Shown here one piece after another: positions 1-7,639 of a DNA stretch of 24,418 nt. The DNA is taken from contig MU864103.1 in the NCBI GenBank assembly GCA_033296885.1, forward strand, positions 1 through 24,418, read 5' to 3'. The notes under the pieces are model-generated. The model did not search any database. It had not been told where the DNA came from and was given only the letters and a program-made list of their open reading frames with translations. Every line of letters starts with the position of its first letter. Position 1 is the stretch's first letter. The translations under genes and the position numbers were made by a program. The DNA is from Triangularia verruculosa. Taxonomy: Eukaryota; Ascomycota; Sordariomycetes; Sordariales; Podosporaceae.

Positions 1-89
1 TCGTGTGTGTTAATTCCGCTGCACTAGAAGAGTACTGTAAGTACCTACCGCTATAGGGCCCTTAGGCCTGTATGCGGCTCATACCTTTT

Positions 90-2296
90 AACAATTATAA
101 ATAGAAATAGCCGAACGATTAAAAACTAAGGTTCGAAAATTTCTGGAATTTACGAATTTCTATTAGATATTTATATAAAATTACGGCGCTATAGCGAAAT
201 TATTAAACGATTTAATTAAAAAAGACGACGAATTTAAGTAGGAAAAGGAGTAGGAGGAGGCTTTTTAAACTATTAAAAATACTATTACGGCGGACTTAGT
301 ATTTAAACTTCCGGATTTAGGACGACCTTTTAAAGTCGAGATAAATACTTCCGACTATACTATTAGAGGGTAATTAGGGTAACGAGACGAAGATAGGAAG
401 TTATATTTAATAGTATTCTTTTCGAAGAAGTTAAAAAGACTATGTAAAAACTACTTTATTTACGATAAAAAGCTGCTCGTTATTATTAAAGCGTTCGAGG
501 AATAAAGACTATACTTTAGCGGTATTAACTACAGGGTTTAGGTCTATATTAATTATAAGAATCTAAAGTATTTTATTATTATTAAGGTCCTTAATATTAA
601 GTAAAGTAGGTAGTTAAAATTCTTATTTAAGTTTAACTTTTAGATTTATTATAAGAAGGGATCCGAGAATGTAAGAGCGGATGCTTTAAGTAGAAGGGCG
701 GACTATTATAAAGAGAAAGTAAGAGAGGAATTATTACCTTTATTATAGGAAATAGTAGAAAGTATATTTAAGTATCCGCTTTAGTAATAAGCTGAGTATT
801 GCGTAGTATATCGAGAAGAATCTATTACTTATAAGTACTAAGGTAATATCGATAATAATAATTAAAAGCGATAAGTTAAGTTAAAACTATTAGGGATTTA
901 AAAGGACGATCGTTACCGGTTTTAGTATAATAATAGGGCTTACGTCGACCTAGAATAACGGAGAATATTGATTTAGGAGATTTACGAGTCTAAGTTCAGG
1001 GGATATATAGGAGTAGTTAAAACGATAGAAAAGATTAAATAGTATTTTAATTGGCTAGGAATAAGAAAGGATGTGGAAGAGACGTTGCGGAAGTATAACC
1101 TTTATAGGAGAACGAAAGTAGAGAGATATAAACCGTACGGGTTTTTAGAGCTACTATTAGTAGTAGAATAACTATGGAGTTCGGTATTAATGGACTTTAT
1201 TATTAAACTATTAGAATCTAAAGATATAACTATAGGTGTTAAGTACGATAATATTTTAACGGTAGTCGATAGACTTACTAAGTGGGTATACTTTTTACTT
1301 TATAAGGAGACTTAGACGGCGGAGTAATTAGCGGATATAGTATTTCGGAACGTTACGGCGATATATATATAACTAAGGGAATTTATTACGGATCGCGATA
1401 CTAAGTTTGTATCGAAGTTTTAGAAGGCTCTAATGGAGTAAGTAGGAGTAAAGAGCAAGGCGTCGTTAGTATACTACCTATAGACGGACGGCTAGACGGA
1501 GAAGTTTAATTAGATTATCGAATAATACCTTTGAAACTATATTAATTTCGAATAAAATAATTGGGTTAAACTCTTACTAGTAGTATAACTCGCGTATAAT
1601 ACGGTACCTACGGAGATAATGAAAGTTATACTATTTTTCGCGAACTACGGTTTTAAGGCGGATCTACGGTAAGGACTAGAGGTAAAGGTGCCTAGGGCGG
1701 TAGTAAAAGTAGGAAAGTTACATATACTGTACGCTAAACTTAAGGAAGAACTCGAGTTCATTCGGAAACGCATACGCAAGTACTATAATACTAAACGGTT
1801 CGAGGGACCTCGTTTAAAGAGGGAGGATAAAGTGTTTTTATTAATACGTAATCTACGTATAAAGAAGCCTAGTAAAAAGCTGCACTATAGGAGAGTAGGC
1901 CTATTTAAGGTTAAAAGGAAGATATCGGAGACGGTATACGAGCTAGAACTACCTAATATAATGCGCCTATAGTTATATACTTTTCATATTTTACTTTTAG
2001 AACCCGCACTACCGATAAGTAAAACCAATACTTAGGAGGTAGCGGAGGACGAAGAAGAGGAGTATAATATAAAAGAAATATTAGATTTACGGTTTAATGA
2101 AGGTCGATTAGAATACTTAGTTAACTAGTTAGTTTACCCGGCTATAGATAATTCCTAAGAATTATCGATAAATCTAAATTATTTAGATAAATTAAAAGAA
2201 TTCTATCGGCGATACTTAGACCGACCTAAGTTAATCGAAATATTAAAAAGTGTAATACCCAAATTATAGGATGTGCCTATAAATCTAGATACCGAA
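90..2296 (+). pseudogene. Gypsy-1 pol remnant (RT end, RNase H, integrase, GPY/F, chromodomain)
   Basis: Reading through stop codons, one plus frame gives the RT thumb (RKFLEFTNFY, about 136), the RNase H start (KVEINTSDYTI, about 337), KNYFIYDKKLL (about 447) and ENVRADALSRRADY (about 667). The integrase follows, with the zinc-binding part near 1000-1110 and core motifs MDFIIKLL (about 1190), VDRLTKWVYF (about 1270) and ITDRDTKFVSKF (about 1380). GPY/F-like LHYRRVGLFKVKRK lies near 1880 and the chromodomain at about 2060-2240 (EILDLRFNEGRLEYLVN). The stops are TAA or TAG, not TGA, as expected from CAA/CAG and TGG under RIP. The open stretch 1688-1972 is only a lightly hit part of this pol, not a separate gene. 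The protein cannot be functional. Confidence 0.9.
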
Positions 2297-2367
2297 GAAT
2301 TTCGATGGGAATCGAACCCGCACCTCCGACGTAGTAGTCGACGTACTATACGCTATACTATAAGGTT
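2297..2367 (-). other. tRNA-like 71-nt sequence in antisense within Gypsy-1
   Basis: Read on the minus strand, this 71-nt block folds as a tRNA. The acceptor strands are AACCTTA and CGAAATT with discriminator C. The D stem is GTAT/GTAC (four pairs, one wobble). The T arm carries GGTTCGATTCC at 2308-2318, an exact match to the RNA polymerase III B-box consensus. The anticodon arm pairs CCGAC-like bases with GTCGG but the loop is one base off seven, so no anticodon can be read. A matching 71-nt copy is in Gypsy-2. It is seen as a tRNA-derived part of the element, probably not a working tRNA gene. Confidence 0.65.
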
Positions 2368-2418
2368 AATAAATACCTAGGGGCGTACCTATAACTAATA
2401 TTACGAACCTTAACTACC

Positions 2419-3054
2419 TTAGGAAACTGGAGGACTTCTATCGGAGGAGCCCGGGGTGGCCTGTATTTGGGTAGATAGGAAAGGATCAATCGGAGGGGTA
2501 TTACCGTATATAGCGTTCCAGTTAATAGTATTTAGGGCGCTGTAAAGGTGGGCGTTTATAACGGCCTCCGATTCGCGACGCTTTACCTTTTCGAGCTCGT
2601 CTAGCGAGGCGAGCCCCCAACGGACTATTTCGCTGTTACGCGTTAATAAGTACTAACGCTAGCGCTGGAGTCGAGATAATATAGCGAGGGCCTTTTAGGC
2701 CTCGCGCTAACTACGTTAGAGGCGCTCCTTTATAAATTCCTCCTCGTAAGCTAAGCGTTTAGATTCGGCTATAATACGGTCTACTAAAAACTAGGGGTTA
2801 AGTAAAATGATAGGAGGAGAAGAACTATATATATACTTACGCGCTAAGACCGGAATACTAAAACCATTATAAATACGCCTACGATAGATACATTTACTAT
2901 AATAAAAAGAATACTTAGCTATTTTATACGTTAAGCCCTTAGAGAAATAAAAAGAGTACGGTATAATTTCGTATCTAAATTAAAGTATAGCGGCTATTAG
3001 AAATACGCGTTGGGAGGATTTCGAGCTGGGAGTTTTAGAGATGCGGTTAAATAT
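2419..3054 (-). pseudogene. Antisense accessory ORF of Gypsy-1: Zn2Cys6-like motif plus coiled coil
   Basis: On the minus strand, opposite to pol, one frame stays open for about 210 codons apart from TAA/TAG at Gln-like places. A motif at 2869-2958 has the spacing C-x2-C-x6-C-x8-C-x2-C-x6-C; five of the six cysteines read as Tyr (TAC/TAT) and one is still TGT, which fits TpG-to-TpA damage. It is followed by a charged, Gln-rich helix (AYEEEFIKERL, RLQR) and by EIVRWGLASLDELEKV. From memory this resembles a family of short fungal hypothetical proteins with paired cysteines, a coiled coil and RGLxxLDELE; I cannot search for it here. ATA at 3054 may be the damaged start. The 3' end is uncertain, because the stop at 2419 may itself be a damaged CAA. 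Confidence 0.65.
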
Positions 3055-3357
3055 AGTAAAGATATAAGGAGTAGCGTAGGAGAGTAAGGGAGATTTACAG
3101 AAGGAAAGAAGGAGAAGAATAATTAAGGAAGATGAAATAAACTAAGGCCGTCGGGACGTCGGCCTGAAAGGAGGGGTATTGTGTTATAATCGTTGATGAA
3201 GAATTAACGTACGGGGCGCAGGACGCTCCTAGCTAATTATTACAGACCAATCAGAAGTGGAGCGGAGGGCTTACGGTGATCCCGGTGAACGGAGCGACGA
3301 GATTACGGTGAACGGAGCGATAGGATTACGGTAAGCGTAGTGAGCTACAGGAAGGAA

Positions 3358-3402
3358 AGGTGATCCAGATCACCTTTGGGGAACGTGATCCTGGTGATCC
3401 AC
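3358..3402. promoter_or_regulatory. GGTGATC palindromes in LTR-1 U3
   Basis: AGGTGATC-CA-GATCACCT (3358-3375) is a near-perfect palindrome; GTGATCC and GGTGATCC repeats follow up to the TATA box. GATCAC/GTGATC words recur in U3 of LTR-2, LTR-3 and LTR-4 although those U3 regions otherwise differ. They may be binding sites of a regulator; this is inference. Confidence 0.4.
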
Positions 3403-3407
3403 AGGTC

Positions 3408-3416
3408 TATATATAC
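3408..3416 (+). promoter_or_regulatory. TATA box of LTR-1
   Basis: TATATATAC lies about 190 bases before the LTR end, and the same position has the same box in LTR-2 and, inverted, in LTR-3. It probably sets the start of the genomic transcript (start of R). Confidence 0.7.
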
Positions 3417-3595
3417 GGAGGAACTAGATAGTTTGTAGATAGTTCCGCAGTATGTAATCACAGCTTGTATTCACGGTATCTTGTGTTTATATTGAGACAT
3501 CTTGTTGTGTACTGTTTAGCTGCACCGAACCAATTGTCAGAAGTAGCCTTCAACCGAGTATTCCTTTCAGAGGTTCTGTACAGGGGTTCGTCACA

Positions 3596-5064
3596 CTTAT
3601 AAATACTAAAGTAATATCGATAATAATAATTAAGAACGATAGATTAAATTGAAATTATTAGGGATTTAAAAGGACGACCGTTACCGGCTTTAATATAATA
3701 ATAAAGCCTATATCGACCTAGAATAGCGGAAAATATTAATTTAGGAGATTTACGAGTCTAAGCTCGGGGGATATATAGGAGTAACTAAGACGATAGAAAA
3801 GGTTAAATAGTATTTTAATTAATTAGGGTTAAAAAAAGATATGGAAGAGATATTATAGGAGTATAACCTCTATAGGAAAACGAAAGTAGAGAGATATAAG
3901 CCGTATAGGTTTTTAGAGTTACTATTAATAGCGGAGTAACCGTAAAGTTTAGTATCGATAGATTTCATTACTAAACTACTAGAATTTAAGGACTTAACCA
4001 CGGGCGTTAAGTACAATAATATCTTAACGGTAGTCGATAGGCTTACTAAGTGGGTATATTTCTTACCTTATAAGGAGACCTGGACGGTGGAATAATTAGC
4101 AGATATAGTATTTCGAAATATTATAGTAATATATATATAATTAAAGGAATTTATTATAGATTATAATATTAAGTTTATATCGAAATTTTAGAAGACTCTA
4201 ATAAAGTAAATAAGAGTAAAAAGTAAAATATCGTTAATATATTATTTATAAACAGATAATTAAATAAAAAGGCTTAATTAGATTATTAAATAATACTTTT
4301 AAAATTATATTAATTTTAAATAAAATAATTAAATTAAACTTTTATTAGCGGTATAGTTCGTATATAATACGGTACTTACGGAGATAACGAAAGTTATATT
4401 ATTTTTCGCGAATTACAGTTTTAAAGCGGATCTACGGTAAAGACTAAAGGTAAAAGTACTTAGGGCGGCGGTAAAAGTAGGGAAACTATATATACTATAC
4501 GCTAAACTTAAGAAAAAACTCGAGTTCGTTCGGGAATATATATATAAGTATTATAATATTAAACGGTTCGAAAGACTTTATTTAAAGAGGGAGGATAAAG
4601 TATTTTTATTAATATATAACTTACGTATAAAAAGACTTAGTAAGAAATTAGACTATAGGTAAATAGGATTATTTAAGGTTAAAAGGAAGATATCGGAGAC
4701 GGTATATAAGTTGGAACTACCTAGTATAATACGTCTATAATTATATACTTTTTATATTTTACTTTTAAAATCCATATTACTAACGAGTACAACTAATACT
4801 TAGAAAGTAGTAAAGAATAAAGAAAAAGAGTATAATATAGAAGAAGTACTAGATTTACGGTTTAACGAAAATCGATTAAAATACTTAGTTAATTAATTAG
4901 ATTACCCGGCTATAGATAATTCGTAAGAGTTAACGGTAAATCTAAATTACCCGGATAAGTTAAAAGAATTTTATCGGTAATACTTAGACTGACCTAAATT
5001 AATCGAAATACTAAAAAGTTCTATACTTAGATTATAGAGTATACTTATAAATTTAGATATAAAA
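3596..5064 (+). pseudogene. Gypsy-2 pol remnant (integrase, GPY/F, chromodomain)
   Basis: The plus frame, read through stops, keeps the integrase zinc-binding part near 3760-3870 and the core motifs DFITKLLE (about 3961), VDRLTKWVYF (about 4035) and a badly damaged ITDRDTKF region (about 4150). The GPY/F region is at about 4640-4735. The chromodomain lies at about 4830-5010, with EVLDLRFNENRLKYLVN-like wording. Stops are TAA/TAG in the same places as in Gypsy-1 plus many more. There is no TGA-rich pattern, so RIP rather than random decay explains most damage. No function remains. Confidence 0.85.
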
Positions 5065-5135
5065 GAACTTCGACGGGAATTGAACCCCTACTTTTAACGT
5101 AATAATCGGCGTATTATATACTATACTATAAAGTT
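5065..5135 (-). other. tRNA-like 71-nt sequence in antisense within Gypsy-2
   Basis: This is the counterpart of the block at 2297-2367 and has exactly the same length. Minus-strand acceptor AACTTTA pairs with CGAAGTT over six positions including one wobble. The D stem GTAT/ATAC is fully paired. The B-box-like word is GGTTCAATTCC, one transition from consensus. Differences from the Gypsy-1 copy are mostly C-to-T or G-to-A. Confidence 0.62.
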
Positions 5136-5169
5136 AATAAATACCTAAGGACTTAACTATAATTAATAC

Positions 5170-5640
5170 TAAGATTAGGGATACCGATAGCCTCTTAATC
5201 TATAATATTAAAGGCACTTAGTAATTAAGCTTAGCTAATTAGGGATTACTCGTTTAGTAGATCCGTAAGCTCAGGCGAGGGGGGCGTTAAAGTATTTACC
5301 TCATTTAACGACTCTATTCCCCGACGAAAGAGTTCTATACCCTAATTACATATCGACTTACGTTATTTACGTAAGCGAGTTAAGAAGTTTAGCGTCTTTA
5401 ATAATAAATTCTCTTTTACAGTTATTTCCTTATTAATTCTCTTTTATTCTAATAAGTTTTTAATTACTATAACCGTTAATAAAGGAAGGACTATTATATA
5501 AAACTTAAGTACTTACAAAAATCCACTACGTTTAGCCTATCGTACAATTTACCTATTCGAACGTAGTTTAAACAACGGTTCGACCCCTCCTTTATAATAT
5601 AGCGCCCTTAAAGCTTCGCGCGTTAATAGCGGGAGTAAGG
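5170..5640 (-). pseudogene. Antisense accessory ORF remnant of Gypsy-2 (frameshifted)
   Basis: The minus strand carries a diverged relative of the Gypsy-1 antisense ORF. A cysteine-like motif at about 5540-5637 reads C-x2-C-x8-C-x8-C-x2-C-x6-C when Tyr codons are counted as damaged Cys; its second half has the same spacing as in Gypsy-1. A Gln/Lys-rich helix follows. After a frameshift near 5430 come RLRK, then GIELFRRGIESLNEVNTL and LLSAFNIID, matching EIVRWGLASLDELEKV and LYSALNTINW of the Gypsy-1 copy. Stops are TAA/TAG. The retained order in two diverged elements argues that it was once a protein gene. Confidence 0.55.
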
Positions 5641-5872
5641 TATAACTTCGATACCGTCTTGATTAATCGAGGCGGATAGGACTGTTCGTTTGCGAGCGGT
5701 GTTACGGTAACGTTTCTCTACGCAACCCGTTATCGTTAGGTATACCGAAACGAGCTTACAGAAGGAGAAAAGAAGAGGGATTACTTACGCGTAGGAAAGA
5801 CGGTAGCGCTAAGGGTATAAGGATAGTAACGTCGAGTTTTCTGGGACGAAAGACGTCGAGGGGGGAGCATCG

Positions 5873-6297
5873 TATTACAGACTAACTATATAGTAGGGCC
5901 AGGCGGGGACTGTAGCTAACTATGCCGGCCAATCGGAGGAAAGGGGCATAGCAGCAAGGCTGCCAGGGTCGGAGGAGGCTTACTGCTTAGTAAAGGTGAG
6001 CCGGATCACTACGATCACCTGGTGAGCGTGGTGAGCGCAAGAAGGATCACTACGGGTCGCTAGCGAGCGAGAGTGATCTAGGTACGGAGGTACTTAGGGA
6101 TTTATGGTCTATATATACGGAGGAACTAGATAGCTTGTAGATAGTTCCGCAGTATGTAATCACAGCTTGTATTCACGGTATCTTGTGCTTACATTGAGAC
6201 ATCTTGTTATGCACTGTTTAGCTGCACCGAACCAATTGTCAGAAGTAGCCTTCAACTGAGCATCCCTTTCAGAGGTTCTGTATAGGGGTTTGTCACA
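5873..6297 (+). repeat. Gypsy-2 3' LTR (LTR-2)
   Basis: After a purine tract (GAGGGGGGAG) the LTR appears to start at TATTACAG (damaged TGTTACAG; start uncertain) and ends TTTGTCACA at 6297. The last 190 bases are nearly identical to LTR-1 and LTR-3, but U3 is largely different except for GATCAC words. TATATATAC is at 6109-6117. Confidence 0.8.
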
Positions 6298-7605
6298 GTT
6301 AGCTTTTCAGGGATTATGTAGTGTTTGGAAGACCTAAGGTTATATAGTGCCGGGCTGTAAGTTTAGAGGTATTAGCGTATGAAGCTTTATATTTAGCTTA
6401 GAAAGTACTTTCTCTAGATTATATAGTATAAGGTTAGTACTCGTAAAGCTACCCTATATATTCTTCTCTGTTATAGAGGTGAAGAAGGCCTTGCGGAAGG
6501 TATAGAGGAATTCGAGTTTGTTTATGTGGTTGATATGTATGTGTATTAAGTCTTCGATCTGGCGGCTGTACGCTTGCTTTAATGGCCTAAAGTAGCCGAT
6601 ATTGAGTGGTTGGAGGTAGTGCGAAGAATGTGGAGGTATATAGAGCGTGATAATGTTGTTCTGTTAATAGTAGCGCTTAAATTCAGTCGAATAGTAGTTT
6701 TTGTAGTCGTCGAGGATTAATAACCGGTATTTGCCCTTTATACAGGACGTTGTATAATAATCGATGTATTTAATTTAATCTAGGCCTATTGTATTAGTAG
6801 TTTAGCTATTTTCGGTAGTTGCGATGCATTAAGTAGACGGTAGGTTGCACTCGGTATACTAGTTGGTAAGGTGGTACTGCGCGGTTAAAATAATAAACGG
6901 AGGGATGGCCTAGTTGAGGGTATTGACTCCCTGGATTACCGTTGTCTATTCGCAGTTGTTAAGCTGGGCTAGTTTTGCTTTACTAAGGCCGTTTAAGGTC
7001 GTAACTATTATACCCGCGAAGATAATATCTATTATAAACCTAATCTCGTCAAAGTTATAGATATCGTTATCTATAATATTATATTTAGCTTTAGTATTCT
7101 GTATAAGCGCGAATTACTTGCTAATAACCTTTAGATCCTTGTATTTGGTCCTTTAGTAGTCGTATTTACGTGTAAAGCGTATATGGAGCTTTAGCTGGCG
7201 TTTAATAAATCGATATACCTAGAGTTTGCCGATAGGGGGCGTATCGCGTATGCGTAGTAGTTGGTTAGCTATATCTTCTATATTACGTAATTTAGGTGGA
7301 AAAGCTCGCGTATATAGCTTAATGATGTATTGGATAATAGCCTCCTCTTTTGATTGAGTGAGCTTCTTTGTACCAGGCGTAGTATTGCGTCGTATAGGCT
7401 GGCCAGTGCGTCAGTCGCGGAGAGTTGATAGTGGTATATTATAGAGTTTAGCTGCGGCTTTGAGGCTTAATTTTTCGTCCTTTTGGAGAGCTTTAAGGGC
7501 TAAGATTACCTTCGCTTCTTTTAAAGTAGAAGGTATATTGGATTGTAGAAAAATTCGATGTAAAGTGCAAAAAGGACGCGTCGCGCTAGGGAGTGCGCGA
7601 CCCAC
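6298..7605 (-). pseudogene. Pogo-1 transposase (DDE_1), RIP-damaged
   Basis: Minus strand, start probably ATG at 7605. The first 64 codons are open and include the helix-turn-helix part (KAAAKLYNIPLSTLRD). Then, through TAG/TAA stops, follow the first catalytic Asp in IYNFDEI (codon 7048-7050), the second in LLILDDYKNYY (6706-6711), YIPPHSSHYLQPLNIGYF (about 6592-6645) and RAFRKAF-like to FTSITEKNI. The third catalytic Asp expected in LQPLD is Asn here (codon 6601-6603), consistent with G-to-A damage. The C-terminus stops abruptly at the Gypsy-2 LTR. Family knowledge: such enzymes cut and paste elements at TA sites. It is dead. Confidence 0.88.
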
Positions 7606-7625
7606 TGATATGCACGACTCACTGA
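7591..7625 (-). repeat. Terminal block of Pogo-1 with two subterminal repeats
   Basis: Minus strand reads TCAGTGAGTCGTGCA then TCAGTGGGTCGCGCA, two near-identical words spaced by a few bases, next to TA. This is the right position for the end of the element; its partner end is outside the window. Confidence 0.65.
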
Positions 7626-7639
7626 TAATGTATGTTAGA

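Larger units (their letters stand above)
1..3595 (+). mobile_element. Gypsy-1: decayed chromodomain Ty3/Gypsy retrotransposon, 5' part outside window
   Basis: The sequence shows, in order, the end of reverse transcriptase, RNase H, integrase, a GPY/F-like module, a chromodomain, then an antisense segment and a 3' LTR ending in TCACA at 3595. This order is that of fungal chromoviruses (Metaviridae). The reading frame is broken almost only by TAA/TAG where Gln or Trp is expected, the mark of RIP. The first 90 or so bases could not be matched to pol. The 3' LTR abuts the middle of a second pol copy at 3596, so this element appears to have inserted into Gypsy-2; its 5' LTR should lie upstream of the window. 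Confidence 0.9.
3182..3595 (+). repeat. Gypsy-1 3' LTR (LTR-1)
   Basis: It begins TGTTATAATCG, a damaged form of TGTCACAATCG, after a purine-rich tract (GAAAGGAGGGG) and ends TCACA. The same LTR, intact and inverted, is at 8192-8582. The R-U5 part (from about 3416) is nearly identical to LTR-2 and LTR-3. U3 contains imperfect tandem units GATTACGGTGAACGGAGCGA (3271-3345) and a palindrome at 3358-3375. Unlike the internal region, the LTR still has many CpA and TpG sites. Confidence 0.9.
3596..6297 (+). mobile_element. Gypsy-2: older chromodomain Ty3/Gypsy element, host of Gypsy-1
   Basis: Sequence from 3596 matches Gypsy-1 from 828 onward, so this copy starts in mid-pol directly after the Gypsy-1 LTR. 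The missing first part should lie left of Gypsy-1, outside the window. It is more AT-rich and has more stops than Gypsy-1, fitting an older or more often mutated copy. The order is the same: integrase, GPY/F, chromodomain, tRNA-like block, antisense ORF remnant, LTR. Its right end at 6297 interrupts the C-terminal coding part of Pogo-1. Confidence 0.88.
6298..7625 (-). mobile_element. Pogo-1: pogo/Fot1-like DNA transposon, truncated by Gypsy-2
   Basis: A DDE_1 (pogo family) transposase gene runs on the minus strand up to a terminal block at 7591-7625 that holds two copies of a CAGTGRGTCGYGCA-like word. A TA at 7626-7627 is the likely target duplication. The other end is cut off where the Gypsy-2 LTR ends at 6297. 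On the far side of the TA, sequence of a different pogo-like element resumes, so Pogo-1 inserted into Pogo-2. Confidence 0.85.

Noticed and set aside
1688..1972. Open frame of 94 codons that looks like a small gene
   Set aside because: It is the GPY/F-like part of the Gypsy-1 pol frame, merely free of stops; similar sequence with stops is in Gypsy-2.
2297..2367. A working host tRNA gene
   Set aside because: Anticodon loop length is wrong, a matching copy is inside Gypsy-2, and the block is part of a dead retrotransposon.
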